DNA of 64,000 nt from Effrenium voratum (taxonomy: Eukaryota > Sar > Dinophyceae > Suessiales > Symbiodiniaceae), in assembly GCA_963377175.1 (NCBI GenBank), contig CAUJNA010002124.1:492592-556591 (forward strand), given 5' to 3'. A model generated the notes under the pieces. The model searched no databases, was not told where the DNA came from, and saw only the letters and a list, made by a program, of their open reading frames with translations. Position 1 is the first letter of the stretch. Every line of letters begins with the position of its first letter. The position numbers and the translations under genes were made by a program. This document shows, piece after piece, positions 12,845 to 25,224 of this stretch.

Positions 12845-13320
12845 ATAACAATGCCCGACCACGCAATCGGGACCATCGGAGCCCGGTAGGGGCTCGATAA
12901 CGCAATCAAAGCCCGATCGGGGTCTAACGGTGCAATCCGGGCCCAACCGATAATCCCGTAGTAGAACCGCAGCCACCTATATTAATCGTCCCTCCCTTCC
13001 CGCCTTCTAATCTTTTGTAACGCAGGCCGAGTTACCTGTCTTTCGCTGCCCGACATGCGACAAAGTCTCCTACAAAGTGAAAAGCCAATTTCGGAAAAAG
13101 CTTCCCAAAACAATTGACCAGCTTGCACACATGTGCAAAACTTGCGTCCAGACATTTGGGCGTGCAATCATCGTTGCTTTTCTTTTTGCCCTGCGTGCCG
13201 CTTTCCTCTAAGATACGACCTTTAACTCGCAACCAGCTTGGTAAAATTATCGGGCCCCGATGATGCAATAGCGCAATATAGTGCAACCATCCGGCCCCGA
13301 CGGTGCAATCGGTCCCCGAC
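12845..13320. repeat. Degenerate repeats of a GTGCAATC / GGGCCCGA phrase
   Basis: A phrase of roughly 20 nt (CCCGAY-GGTGCAATC-GGGCC) recurs many times at 12850-12960 and 13245-13325. An unrelated-looking stretch of about 280 nt lies between the two blocks. Confidence 0.6.
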
Positions 13321-13329
13321 CTAGGTGCG

Positions 13330-13990
13330 GTGAACCTCGCAAACCATCCTCGTAGAACCCTCGTAAAATTCAACGTGAAACTTTGTTTGAATCTTTCCTC
13401 AGGGCTGCCCCATAGCTTTTGCAGAACCTGATGGAAACCTTGTAGAGATAGCCCTCGTAGCCTTGTGGAATTCTTGCAACCCAAAGCCCACCAAGTAATA
13501 CTCAGCAATGCCAAGCATTTACTCTGCTGCATCGTGAATCTCGCAGCAACGTGATCTGATTTGCAACAACGCCAACATTTCGGACCGCGTTGCTTGTGCG
13601 GGTGGGCCGGTGACAGGATGGTGAAAGTATAATTACTGAAATAATTGTTTTCGGTTTTGCTTAGTATTCCCGCCCATGAGCAAAACGATCTTCTAAGCCC
13701 TCAATTTACTTCTCCTATAGCTTTTCAACCGGCGGGCGCTTTTCAAACGGCGGGCGCACACACTACTTCCCTCCAGGGCAAACCACGGAACCTTGCAGAA
13801 CATTTCTGGAACCCTTGTGGCCTTGTGGAATCCCACCCCTTATGGAACTCTGCTGGAACCCTCGTGAAATCTTTCCTCAACCCTCGCAGAACCCTCGCAG
13901 CTGATGGAAACCTGGTGAAAATGTAGTGGCCCTTGAAAATTGGTGGAACCCTGGTGGAACCCTGAACCCTGGCGGAATTCTGGTGGAATT
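13330..13990. repeat. Degenerate (GTGGAACCCT)-type repeat
   Basis: Imperfect copies of a 9-11 nt unit (TGGAACCCT, CGCAGAACCCT, TTGTGGAAT) are densest at 13780-13985. Related AACCCT words also occur at 12750. No coding capacity was recognised. Confidence 0.6.
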
Positions 13991-13999
13991 ACCTCAGGG

Positions 14000-15490
14000 C
14001 CGCCCTGACCCCAAAGCTTTCAGCTGTTGGGAAGATTTGTTTTAGTATTTTTATATGACTATATTTATTTTCTATATTTGGTTTGTTTGTTTTTAGGTGA
14101 ATTATTTGTTGTTCTTGGGGATCCGAGTGGCAGTAAATGGCCAAGCTACTCGTGTCAAATGACCCAAATGACCCGGTGAGGCTGGTGATCCAGGTGGTCG
14201 GGTGCATGATGATTGATTTTCCCATGCGAGCCGCGTACAAATTCGGCCACACAAAAGGGCTGATATGAGTGGCCAAACGTCAATCACCTTCACAATAAAC
14301 ATGAAATGCTGGCTGACTGAGTGAGGGTCGGCCACAAGAAGACTCCACCTGCTGATTGTCTGAAGCCGGTCCTGAAAAGACCGCTGAATAAACCCCCAGG
14401 GCTTTGCGCAAGCTGTCGTGCCCATGCAGCCTCAAAGAACACATGAACTGCTTAGTCCCAGAATAAATGTGGTATGTGGCTCCGACAGCTTCGTGGCCTC
14501 CCACAACTCAATTCCAAGAGTCACTTCACTTCACATTTCCTCTCCATCCGGGAATGTCTGCTATCTAAGGATCATTGAGTATTTTCCTTGTGCGCGCTTT
14601 TGTTGCCCATGAAATCCCCCTAATGCACTCAGCTTGGAAGGACGAAGGTGAGCTCATCCGTCCAAAGCTGCAAGTGAAACACGGTTCAGCTAAGCTGCGG
14701 GCCAGAAGGTAAACAAACTTCCAGTGCGTCTCAAACGCTTGTGGAAAAGCAGTCAACTTCATCCAACGTCTTTACCAAACGTCTTGCAAAAAAGAAATAG
14801 TGGCCTGGCGCCTATCAGCCTGTGATAAAGGCGACCCGCGGCACAGCTCATGCCAAGGCATGCCCTCAGTGCCTTGGCAAAATGAAAGAACGGCTCACTG
14901 CCCGCTGGCGAACCTGCCGGGAGGTTTCAGGCCATAACGGGGTTGACAGGTCCTGTCACTGCACCAGCCTCATGCCATCAAGGGCTGTCCGTCTTGGAGT
15001 CCTCTTCCTGCAGGAGTCAGACCAAGTCCGGCAGCATGCCAACTGAGATGCTTCCCAGCCGAGCAAGCTCTAAACGGGAGCTACTTGGCTGGCTGCAAAA
15101 GGCCGGCTGAATCAGCCAGCCATCTCAGCAGTATTTAGATTGACCATGAGCCAACGGACTATGGGTGGGCCTGTGTTCACTCAAGCAGTGCTCCTGCTGT
15201 CTTCCTCTGCCTTTGCCCTTGTTCTTCTTCCCTTTGCCTGCGCTGTGGGTTGGCCGTTGCCTCAAGAACAAACTCTGCTCGCCTTTGCCGCCGACTTTGG
15301 TTGGTGCCGTGTTGGCTCCGATCGGGAGCTGCCCGTCTGGAAGCAGCTGCTGTGCCTGAAGCAGGGGACTCGGTCGGCGCTTATCAAAGGTTGCTCCCGC
15401 TTTGCCAAAGCAGAACTGCCATGAGGCAACCGCATCGCCAGCGGATCTTGTCAATAAACCCATTCCGCGTGGAGCCTTGGAAAGCAATCC
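14000..15490. other. No firmly supported gene
   Basis: A possible minus-strand exon at about 15130-15450 reads DAVASWQFCFGKAGATFDKR, then PIGANTAPTKVGGKGEQSLF and a Lys/Gly-rich tail. No family was recognised. The remainder shows nothing identifiable. Confidence 0.35.
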
Positions 15491-15494
15491 GTTT

Positions 15495-15660
15495 TGCAAC
15501 ATGAATCGCGAGTGAGGGAGCTGTTCGCCGTCTCCGTCAATGCCAGTATACAGATTGGAGGTGGCCAACTGCAAGAGGTGGTGTGCGAGTCTGGCCCAGT
15601 GAAGGAGTTCCCTTGCTCTGAGGCTCCGACGTTGCGGCCTGGTCGCTTTGCTTGGGCAGC
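15495..15660 (+). CDS. Putative exon, unknown protein
   Basis: Open plus-strand stretch with good codon bias reading VRELFAVSVNASIQIGGG, then LQEVVCESGPVKEFPCSE, ending near CTTGGGCAG. The opposite strand is also open here, so strand assignment is tentative. No family was recognised. Confidence 0.3.
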
Positions 15661-15664
15661 GGCC

Positions 15665-17490
15665 TTCTCCTGCCGAATGCATGTTGGAAGGGGGCTGCGT
15701 CCCTTCAATTCAAACAGTCATAAGACAGATTGGTGTTCAGCTTTCCAGCACTTGCACTTAGCATGTCTTCAGGCTGACGCTTTGCAGGATCAGGCTCAGG
15801 CACAAGGCTCTTGAACAGGAGATAGTTCCAGGGGAGCTGATGCATAGCATCATAGACAGTTGGATGCTGCATGAACCCGTGGCTCTTTGCGTTGGATAGG
15901 CTTGTCCTTGGGGTCTCCCTGCCTGCGTAAGGTTTCGGGGCCTTTGAGATGGGCATCTGGATTTGATTTGGGAAACTGGGGCTCATGCCATTCAGACGGG
16001 TGCAATCTTGCTTTTGTTGTCCCGCGCCTTTCATACTGGAAGGCGGGACATGCAGGGCCGCTAAAGGCTTATTACTTCTTGCCCGAATAGGGCACCGTTC
16101 ATGGGAACGGAATGCGCTGCACCCAAGGAGTCACTGAAACTGATTGGAAAACATCGCTCCATGGCAAAGTCACCCGCTCCTCAGCCTCGCGCCTCTTCCT
16201 TTCTTTCTCTACTTTGTTTCTCTCACGCTCTTCACCTCAGAGATTGGTCAGCTGGCCGGAAGTGCCCCTCAAGCCCATCAGCGCGGTGTGCAAAATGATA
16301 TGGCAAATAACTCAATGCGCAGATCTTCTTTGGGACTGGATCTGGTCACGCGCCCTGGCAGCCTGGGCCAGGGGCGCTCTGCCTCACGAGCAGCTGCTGA
16401 AACGGCCGCTGCAGCGGCGGCACCACCTGCAAATTTGGAGCCGTGGTCACTGGCATGACAGGCACTTCCAGGTGCAAGTGTGAGCGGCACGGCCTGTCCG
16501 TGCAGCAGCACGACGGCCAGCCGGCGTTGTTGGCATCTGGGTGGGCAAACAAGATTGGAACCGTGCCCCCTTCGTGTGTTGAGTCATGGCTTGTCTTGCA
16601 CCCCACTCGCCCCTTAGCCCCCAGCAGGAGCCCCAGAGGGGAGTGTGAGCATTCTCGACCTGCACAGACACAAATTGGCCAGTGTACCTTGGCCAGTGCT
16701 GCACCTCCACTCATCCTCCACCACACCTGAACAAAGGCATTTGTATGCTAAGAGATGGTGGCGCATCTTGTCTGAGAGCGAGGCTTCCAGAGCTATCACC
16801 TGAGGCAGGGCAGAAAATCTTGTCGCACTTGTCCCAGCATGCACGCAGTGCGCCCTTCCAAGCTCCACGCTGCTGCTGTCATCCATTCCTTTGTCAGATC
16901 ACTGGCTTGCAGGCTTCTTGCATCTCGGCACTAGGCCGCCTCCCTACAAGGAGGCCTTGGCCTAAGCTCCCGGCCTTGTCGGGGGCCAAAATCTCCTGCT
17001 CCCTGCCAAGCACTTGCGCTCTCAGCTCCCTCTTCCCCAAAAAAAGGAAGGCTTAGGCGCAGGCCCTCAGACTCCTGCACTGCAAAGGGCAGAAAACAAC
17101 TGTGATTTGCAGAAAAAACATTAAGCTAAAGGCAAGGTCTAAGTGTCAAGCATGCCCACAGCACCAGCTGCAGCAGCACCTGAGGTGCAACTCCTTTTCT
17201 GCTTCATCTGCTGCACCCAGACGACCCTTGCAAGAGGCTCCCGCCCAACACTTAGCTCTGAGTGCATGGATGGGTGACACGATGTGGCACGGGCATACGT
17301 GGGCTCATGGTCTCAGGCATCTCTACGCTTCTAGGCTGCCGGCGCTCGCGGCGGTCAAGACGATCCCGCTCACGCCTGGGCAGCGCCAGGTCTCCCTAGA
17401 CACTGATCCTCCGTTGTGCTTGGTACCCTGTTTGCCCCACAGCAAAGTGAACAATAAGCTTACGTCATGCAACGCAAATTCGTTTGGTTT
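15665..17490. other. No firmly supported gene
   Basis: Gene-like composition with overlapping open frames on both strands. One possible minus exon at about 16480-16590 reads HEGGTVPILFAHPDANNAG. Nothing was recognised with confidence. Confidence 0.35.
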
Positions 17491-17494
17491 CCAG

Positions 17495-17611
17495 GCGCGT
17501 GCTGCAGTGACAAAGGGAGATATGATTGTGGCTGGCAACTTGTACAACCCCTGTCGCAATGCCGTGAACACTTCCGCACGCCGAATCTGCTTCGAACCCC
17601 TCACTCATAAG
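17495..17611 (+). CDS. Putative internal exon, unknown protein
   Basis: A well-formed exon of 39 codons lies between tttggtttccag and a consensus donor AAG|GTAACT, phase 0 at both ends. It reads ARAAVTKGDMIVAGNLYNP, then CRNAVNTSARRICFEPLTHK. The clean GT-AG borders and phase symmetry support a real exon. Neighbouring exons and the family were not recognised. Confidence 0.55.
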
Positions 17612-17828
17612 GTAACTGTCCTGCCCGTTTCCCACTTGTGGCTTGCTTGAAAGGTGAGGAGAGGGGCGCAGCGACCTGACAGCGACCAGAAGGTCTCAGG
17701 CCGCTGCTCCATGGAGGTTCGATTTGCCTGTCCACGTGCAGCTCCCCTTCTCTCTCTCACATTTGTGTGGGAAAAGAAGCGCATTCGCATGAAACACTGC
17801 GACTTTGTCAGTTGCGGAGCTGGCACGC

Positions 17829-17921
17829 CTTGGCTGCCAGTTGGTCCAGGCGCAGGTCGTCGCGCCTGACCTCATCCACGCTGAGCCGGACCTCACGGGC
17901 CGTACACGAGGCAAACCGCAC
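17829..17921 (-). CDS. Putative internal exon, unknown protein
   Basis: A 31-codon, phase 0-0 stretch on the minus strand begins after gaggaag and ends at GCCAAG|GCGTGCC (GC donor). It reads VRFASCTAREVRLSVDEVRR, then DDLRLDQLAAK, a charged helical composition. It could lie upstream of other minus-strand exons here. No family was recognised. Confidence 0.4.
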
Positions 17922-17929
17922 CTTCCTCG

Positions 17930-18875
17930 CTATGACAACTCTACAGCCATGCAAACGTGTTGGAAAAAGGGTGGCAAGGGTTGGGCAAGGACATGCAACT
18001 TTGACTTGCATGGCGCTAGGCAGGGCAAGCGTGACTTAAGCTATGCGCTGCAGTGCAGCTTGATACGGTGACACAAGGCCAACCATGTTGGGCGCTCAAC
18101 AGTTTCACCCGTGTGCATGTTCCCCTAGCCTCCAGCATGCTCGCGACAAGCCGAATTCACCAACCGGCAAACCAAGCGCGGGCATGCCTTGATCAGAATC
18201 GAGAGCCTGACATCTGGGGGCTCCATGCCCTTCGACCTTGCGTACCGCCTGCCAGTTGCAAACTTACTTGTGAAGCGGTGCGCCCATTACAGATATTAAA
18301 TGCCCCTCAACGATGGTCATGTCATGTCTGGTATCTGCCTGTAGTGCTTGTACAAGTCCTTCAGCAAGGACGCCACCTTCACAATAGCAATAACCAAACA
18401 CCAGTTGCACGCGCCACCCTGCGGCCGGCAAGACTCCGTGGCTGAGCAAGAGGGCATTGGGCAGTAGTTAGCTTGTTTTGGCCTTACTGTTCCTGGAGGT
18501 ATTGCGAGCTTCAGCATCCTAGGAGTCGCAAAGGATGGAAGCAGCGTGGTCACGTTTAGCACCCAGGAACATTGCAACGATGCCTCTGTGTGTATGTATG
18601 TATGTATTTCAATTCCTTTACGCACCTCTGGCGCGAAAGGCCTCTTTGGCAAGCCTGGCCACATGATCCTCAAGGTCCGCGGATTGTTTGGACATATTGC
18701 AGGTTTCCTCTTATTTGCGCCAAGGCTTGCTTGGCAAGTGTTGCAGCATTGAAGAAAACGCCAAGAAAAGACACAGAACACAACACAAACCAAACAAGAA
18801 ACCAACGCATCGACACAAGAAGCCAAACAGCCCGTCACGCAAAATCGAAAGCAACCGGCGCAATCGCGGCCTTGC
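17930..18875. other. No firmly supported gene
   Basis: Mixed sequence with a short (GTAT)n near 18590. No recognisable exon. Confidence 0.4.
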
Positions 18876-18879
18876 AACC

Positions 18880-19045
18880 TTCGCGACTTGCACGGCCTTC
18901 ACAACCTGCACAACCTGCACCCTTTGCAGCCTTCGGCCCTCGCCGCGGCCTTTGCGGCCCTTTGCGGCTTCGGGACTTTGCGGCCTTTCCGGCCTTCGCA
19001 ACCTTCGCAACCTTTGCAACCTTTGCAACCCTTCGCTTCGCGTGC
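18880..19045. repeat. 9-nt minisatellite (CTTCGCAAC / TTTGCGGCC)
   Basis: Imperfect tandem 9-mers such as CTTCGCAAC, CTTTGCAAC and CTTTGCGGC. Because the unit is a multiple of three, all frames stay open; the minus strand reads as a run of Ala-Lys-Val triplets. Either a low-complexity coding segment or plain minisatellite; the latter is more likely. Confidence 0.65.
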
Positions 19046-19289
19046 GGTGACATCTTCTGCTTGTGGACTCTATCGATCCCGAAGATTTTGATACGTTCTA
19101 ACGCATGTAGACATGTCATGTCCCTCCCTTTGCGGCTGCTCATGTGGCACTTGACAAGGCGCCTGGTCCACTGCCGCAACCTTACTAGCAGGTACGGATC
19201 CATGAGGCTGGTGATATGCTGCCAACTAACGTGAAAGAGGCGTAGGTCCAGTCACAGGCACCGCTTACTCTCGCTTGCGCTCTGAGTAT

Positions 19290-19641
19290 GATGCATAGTC
19301 CGAGTAATCCGTGCAGCTGACGTTCAGCTGCAGTGGCATGTTTGCCTGCGCAGCTGCCCGGTGGTTGAGTGCCAAAACATTGCCGAGCAGTTTACTTGCC
19401 ATGTTCAAGTCAAGGCTGCTAAGTGCCAAACCTCGCAGCCATCTGATCCTTCCAGGAAGCCACTGCCGATGCCCCGCAAGCGCACCTCATGTGCCGCTCT
19501 GGGCAAAGAGGTGTTTCCAGCGGCGGTTTGCAATTCGCCAGCCTTCGCATTGCACTCATCTGCGATCCGCCGCATGTTGTTGCCGGCCTTCGTCCGATAC
19601 AGCACTCCAGCTGGGATTTTTCCTGAAACCAGCCTTGCCAA
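19290..19641 (-). CDS. KH-like RNA-binding domain, three exons
   Basis: Three minus-strand exons join into one domain. Exon 19641-19543 carries the helix and loop with GNNMRRIADECNAK; exon 19485-19432 reads VRLRGIGSGFLEGSDGCE; exon 19345 to about 19290 reads ANMPLQLNVSCTDY. The first intron (19542-19486, 57 nt) is GC-AG and the second (19431-19346, 86 nt) is GT-AG, all phase 0. The pattern G-x-NM-xx-IA-xx-C-x-AK-RLRG-GSGFLEG-x(3)-EA-x-PLQ-SC follows a divergent KH type common in dinoflagellate proteins, implying single-stranded RNA binding. The upstream half of the first exon has poor borders, and the remaining exons of the gene were not identified. The family call rests on remembered motif shape, not a search. 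Confidence 0.65.
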
Positions 19642-19649
19642 GAATGCGC

Positions 19650-21020
19650 TTCACCAAGCAAAACTCCTCATCATCCTCCAAGCCTCATGAGCTCCAAGAG
19701 TCGCACTTTCGCCGTAGTCTAGGGTTTTAGGGTTGGCCATATTACACTTCCGCAGGCAAAAGCAATTTTGGGGTACTTTTCAGGCGCTCTCGCACAAATA
19801 CGCGTGCCAACTGGAGCCAGCTTCAAACTTCTCACCTGCAGACTGAGCCATGCGGCCAACTTGGAAGACGCAAATAAATTTCTGATTTTCGCCTGGCGTA
19901 TGAACAAAAGACAGGCGCCAAGGCGGTTCCCCAGCAGAGAGTCTGTGCAAGCGCCTGCCTTCAAGGTCCCCAGGTGGTGCGATCAGTGACTGCAATCCCC
20001 TTCGCGCCGCCTCACGCAACGGATGGCCACACAGGCCACCTTTGCCCCGCACATTATGGACATGGTGGATTGCTCTTCGGCGCCTCGTCGTTTCGCCGAT
20101 CCTTCCTTCGCCTCCACCCAAATTTTAACACCAATCACTTCTCAGTGTGTCATGTTGAGCTCCATGTTGTGCGGCATGGAGCGCGCTAACTAACACCAAC
20201 CCAAGCCTCTGTGGTTCTTCTTGGGATCCCAAGCCCCACTCCTTAGCAGCTTGTCTGGCCCGGCATGCTCTTACATACGTTTCCATGCTGGGAACCTGGC
20301 TTGGAGTATGAACGTGTGCAAAGAACCTAACCTTGGTTGTGAATGCGCGAAATTTGATCAGTTGCACGCTGCTGGAATTTCCTGATGCGCCCGAGGCGTG
20401 CGCTCCTCCTCCCACGGCAGCAGCGAGCACGTAAAAGCATCATCAAAGGCCTGATGACATACTCAAGACGAGGCAGGGTGGGTCTACTCCACAATGCTGC
20501 CTCCACGATGTCGGCTGCGGAGATGATTCGCGGGAAGGTGACCTCGGCTGACTCACCCGGGCTGCAACAATGAGCTGGGCGGAGGCCACGGCTGGCGGGG
20601 TCAGCTGACAGCCTAGGCCCATCTTCCCAGACCTCAGCAAAACCGCTCCGTGCCCACGGACCACACGCAGCTAAGATGAGCTCGGCAACTCGAAGGGGAA
20701 ATCCGGCACGCCTTGCCACGTGTTGGCCACCTTGATGTGAGTTCAACATGCGCGAGATGTTCATCTGGCGGCTTTGGGCTTCCAGCTGCTGACTCGTCCA
20801 GGGACGCAGTAGCAGTGAAACTCAGGAAGAGCGGGCTCTGATGTTTCGTATAAAGTTGGAACCCTGCCCCTCAAGTCACGGGCCCTGACTGCGTGTCGCC
20901 AACATCAGTGGTCTGCACTGAGTATTGCCCCTCAACCTGAGAAATGGAGAGCCTTGCATTGGCTAGCTAGCAAGAGCAGCATTGGCGAGCAGCAGCTTTG
21001 AATTGGCACACCACATGCCC
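19650..21020. other. No firmly supported gene
   Basis: Open frames on both strands (for example minus 19800-20020) lack recognisable content. One of them may be an upstream exon of the KH-like gene. Confidence 0.35.
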
Positions 21021-21023
21021 CAG

Positions 21024-21135
21024 CAGTAAGCAAAGCCTCGCGCCACTTTACTTCCGACGACCTGCTCCTCGGGAACCTGCACAGCCAGATCAACACCCTC
21101 GCGGCATGGCTCAAACCATCTTCCCCATCTGCCAA
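21024..21135 (+). CDS. Putative internal exon, unknown protein
   Basis: After atgccccag the plus strand reads VSKASRHFTSDDLLLGNLH, then SQINTLAAWLKPSSPSA, and closes at GCCAA|GTAAGC. Composition and borders are exon-like. The next open stretch (about 21147-21230) begins only 11 nt later, so the two cannot both be exons of one transcript as drawn. No family was recognised. Confidence 0.4.
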
Positions 21136-21139
21136 GTAA

Positions 21140-22600
21140 GCTTCAGGTTTCGTTGGCCTGCCTTGGGACTCGTCATTGCTCCGAGCTGCCGCCTTTGCGG
21201 GAGGCGAAGACTTGCCCCGGCTCTCGCAAGGTCCCTTGCACAGTGCTTAGCGCTTGATACGTTTGCCTTTCACTCAAGCCCGCCCAGCCCACTGGTTGGA
21301 CTTGCGGCACCCCTGCGGCCAGGACAGGCCGCTTCAACAGCCCAAGCCGAGGTCCCTGGCTACCAAGGCGGGTCAGGCCCACGTCGCCTCTTGCCTGTGG
21401 AAGAACGATGCGCAGAGTGAACCAGGTTGCAACTTTCTTAGGTGCCTATGCCAACTCCAGGAAGATGGCCTGCAAAAGGCCCTGAGCTTTTCTTGGGAAC
21501 GCATCGATGTAGGCTGATTAACTGACCAAGGCAAGCACCTAGCCCGGGAATCTGCACCGTGACACTGGAATAAGTCAATGGAGTAAGTGTTGTGCCTGTC
21601 TATCCTGTCTATCGCATTCTGAAGATTCTGTTGCTTTCATTGTCTTGGGATCTGTTAGCTGTGTCCGCAGGCTAGGCCGAATCCTCTACCCTTGGTGCTG
21701 CGTTGAGCTCGGCAAGCACATCTTGAACAACCGCGCTCGCATCTGGCTTGCCAGAGGCGTGACAAGGCTGGAAAAATTAAATTGGTGCCCCCAGCTGCCC
21801 TGGCAAAGTGTTCACAAAATCAGGAAGACGATGAATGTTTGGCAAGTTTCGGTTCAGGAACATGGGCTGTGTCCAGGACAAATGCCATTGGCTGCCACCG
21901 GTCGCAACGAGCAATCGAGACATTTGAAGCTTCATTCTGGCGTAAATGGGATTGCCGAATTGCTGTAGGATACTTTGTGGGTGAAAGCTTCAGCGCACTC
22001 TTTTTGCTCTGGAGGCAAAACCAGCTGCTCAAGCATGCAGCTGGAGTCTCTTCAGCAAGGAGGCGAGTCTAAGAACGCTCAATGGCATCGGGCCACAGCC
22101 ATCCGGGCTGTCAGTTGTCCGCTGGACGGGCCTCAAGCCCTGTTCATTCGCCGTTCAGCTTTGATACTGAACAAGTTGACCTTGCATGGGCATTCAGGTT
22201 TGCAAGGTTCAGGCGTGGTGAAGGAGTCTTTTCTGGCCGTGCGGGACGTGAGCTGCAAGCTCCATCACTCCTTCGAGACCTCGATTTGCCTCAGCGAGGC
22301 AGATCGTGCTTGCCGTTCACCCTGGCACACAAAAGTCCGACCAGGATCCATTGGAATCCATACGAAACTTCTGGGTGCCAAGCGTGCGGCTGTGCCGAAT
22401 TCTCAACTCGGCACGGTGCATGCTCTGGTCACCAGCTTCCACAATCATGAATTATGCCCCTTATGCAATGTCCATGCGCGTGGGGGGAAGGGTGGCAAAT
22501 AATTGCGCGTATTTTCTCAGACTGCGAGCAGCTCTTCCTGAAGCCGCCAACTTTGCGCAGCTCAGCTCTCCAGCAAATACTCGAGATCTGCCCGTGTGCG
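21140..22600. other. No firmly supported gene
   Basis: Sequence downstream of the ABC-transporter stop codon. Several short open frames on the plus strand; none recognised. Confidence 0.35.
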
Positions 22601-22608
22601 TGGGGCAT

Positions 22609-24872
22609 TCAGCAAAGCCCCACCAAGTGTGCCGAGCCATTCGAGACATGCAGGTTGTCGTCGAAAAAGTTGTTGCTGCTGACACATTGGGTGCCATCAC
22701 CTGCGACCGTGGCTCATTGTGGCATGCGGGCCTATGGGGGCGAGCCTGTGTGGTAGATGACCAGGATGAGAGACTCAGAGCAGCGCTCCTGGAAGCACTA
22801 AAGGTCTCGAAGTGACTGACTGCCATGTTTGCTAGCTTCTTTCTAACAATCATGGAAGTGGAAAACTGGCCCTCCGAAAGGATGGCAGTCTTCCAAAACC
22901 CTCCTGGTAGCTTCAATGATCGTTGGGTAACTGCTTGCGCTCCTTGAGCAGTTGCTGCACGAGCAGCTTGGAGCCAGGATCCAGTGGAGCAAAGACTTCA
23001 TCCAACAGGATCACCTCTCGTTGCCGTGATTGCCGTGATTGCCGTGTGTTCTTGCTTGGCATTGCAGCCGTGAATTCATCGCCGCGCCGCCACGCGCCTT
23101 TGGGCATTCTGCTTTGAGGAACACTTGCCGCATGAGCTCTGCTTTGCTGCGCTGGCCGCCAGAAAGCTCGCCGTACCAATCCTTGGCTGATGTATTGTTT
23201 TCCCCCCCCCCCTTTTTTCCGTTTATCGCAATTGCCGCTCGTCCTTGCTTGTTCCAGCTGTCAAACCCCGCGGGATATACATATACACATACATATGTAT
23301 ATGTTGTGTATATACATATATATATATATATAACTGTGTGTGTGGTATTTCAATCAACTTCAGCATCAGGCTGGAGGAGGGCGGTCGGCTGATTGTTTCT
23401 TTTGCATGATCAAGTCTAGGGTGATGTCATGATTCTTCTGATTTCTGACGAATGCTAAATGTGCGCTGTCCCTCTCTCCCTCTCTCCGTCTCTCCCCCCT
23501 CTTCGTCTCGCCCGCCCTGCCCCTCTCACAATCATACCTTCAGGCCAGAATACCGCAACGACAATGATGTTGCAACACAAGGAACAATGAATACGGCTGA
23601 CGACCTTCACGTTAACGCGTGATTTGCTTTGCGATCTCGGGTGACGCGTGCACCGAAACTTGGATCAAACAAGGGGAAGCGCCCAAAGACTTTGGCAAAG
23701 GGGAATGAAAGCAAAAGCTCTACTTGGAGCCCACGAGTCGCGAGCAAGAAAACAAGCATTTGAAAGCCTGTGAGTCGATAAGGGGAATGGGCCGTTGCTT
23801 TCCATGGATCTCCCAGACTATACTTCCTTTGCAGCTCCCTGCGGGACAAGATGCCAATGGACATCTTTGTGAGGCGTGCTCAGCTATGAACGGCAGTCGC
23901 AAAAAACACGACTCCAGCAACAATACAGAACAAAGCAACAATGAAAGCAATAAGAAGAGGTAACGTGAGGAGCGTGACCAAGTTGACAGCTTACCATTTT
24001 TTGAAACCATCTACGCATTGAATGTCTTGTCTGTCTCAACTCCTGACAAAACCTACTCGCTGGATCTTGCAGATGTGAGTCCGCCATTTCAGCCTGCAAT
24101 TCTTCTGAAGATAGGCCGGAGTCATTGGCCTGACAAAGGCCGGATGGCAAGTGGTGCAGTCCCCACTTCTGCAGCCACCAAAGGCCCCTACGTGCGCGAA
24201 AGAAACGCTGCCACATGGCAAACATCGGAAGTTTGGCCCCGCTGTGCTCTCTTTCCCTGCGAGCTTCCCCAGAATATTCAGACTGCAAGTGAAGCCAAGA
24301 GGCATCTGAATGCTTAAAGCGCAGTGCGGCAGATATCATTGCCTGGGCGTGGCAGCGCGCAAATGGGGCAAGATAAACTTGGCCAAGCTCGGCAAGCCGC
24401 GATCCTCTCTGTGGATTCTCTGATCTGCGCGTCACCGTCATTGTCAATGTCTTTATCCAGTAGCCAGGCTAGTGGCTTCACAAAGAGTGGTTGGTACGGC
24501 CTGGCACAAGCAAACTCGCACCTGCCGAGACCCTGCTACATTCTGCCCGGCTTTGTCCACACCCAAAACGTGTCGCGCGGCTTCTGCGTTATTTCGACAA
24601 CTTCTGCAGACGGAAGGACCTTCCAAACGAGCTGTGAACATTCCAAAGATCTCGATCCGTATCTGATGGCATTGAGCTGAGTGGCCACGGTGCCATTGAC
24701 TTTCAACTCGCCGGGCAGCACCATTGGCTGCATGCACGTGGCAAGCACCGAGAACCTGGGCGTGGCACAGGAGTTAGGCAGGGCTGAGGCCCTTGAAGAC
24801 CTTGCCTAGGCTGCAGGGCAACTGCGCCAAACTCCCAGCGATGCCTGCGTCCGAGCGTCAAGGTACTCTTAC
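22609..24872 (-). CDS. ABC half-transporter, 3' part: P-loop lysine to stop
   Basis: Nucleotide-binding domain split into short minus-strand exons. Exon from 24872 supplies GKSTL of the P-loop. An exon ending 24686 (starting about 24765) reads VLATCMQPMVLPGELKVNGTV. Exon 24619-24585 has the Q-loop region (VLPSAEVVEITQ). Exon 24521-24405 reads ARPYQPLFVKPLAWLL. Exon 23181-23098 holds the signature motif LSGGQRSK. Exon 23014-22943 holds Walker B and D-loop (VILLDEVFAPLD). Exon 22788-22746 has the H-loop (ILVIYHT). Last exon 22700-22609 ends HLVGLC-stop. Borders keep frame: introns 24685-24620 and 23097-23015 are GC-AG, 24584-24522 and 22942-22789 are GA-AG or AG|GA type, 22745-22701 is GC-AG. 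All catalytic motifs are present, so the ATPase looks functional. The stretch 24400-23185 must hold one or two further exons that were not fixed. The membrane domain is at 42-43.7 kb. Confidence 0.85.
23200..23340. repeat. Intronic low-complexity: poly-C/T and (TA)n
   Basis: A C-run followed by T-run near 23203-23220 and a TACA/TATA microsatellite at 23278-23332. It lies in the intron before the signature-motif exon of the ABC gene. Confidence 0.75.
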
Positions 24873-25124
24873 CTTGGCCCGAGGCTTCACAAACAGAAAC
24901 CAATGTCCCCAGCACGGCGTTTTTGGGGGAGAACTAAAACGCAAAAAGCCTCTAAAAAAACCAAGAAGAGGAGCCCGGGAACCCAAAAGCAAACCAGCCT
25001 CACTCCCCATGGCATGTGGATCCCGTTGTTTTCCGGCTCAAGGGTCCGAAGGCAAACCAAGATTTAAGTTGTCAGTTGGGAAATCAACCCCAAAACAGAT
25101 GAAGAAGGGGAGCAACCGCGACTC

Positions 25125-25224
25125 NNNNNNNNNNNNNNNNNNNNNNNNNNNNNNNNNNNNNNNNNNNNNNNNNNNNNNNNNNNNNNNNNNNNNNNNNNNN
25201 NNNNNNNNNNNNNNNNNNNNNNNN
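25125..25224. other. Assembly gap (100 N)
   Basis: Exactly 100 N, the conventional size for a gap of unknown length. It abuts the 194-bp satellite, which probably broke the assembly. Confidence 0.99.
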
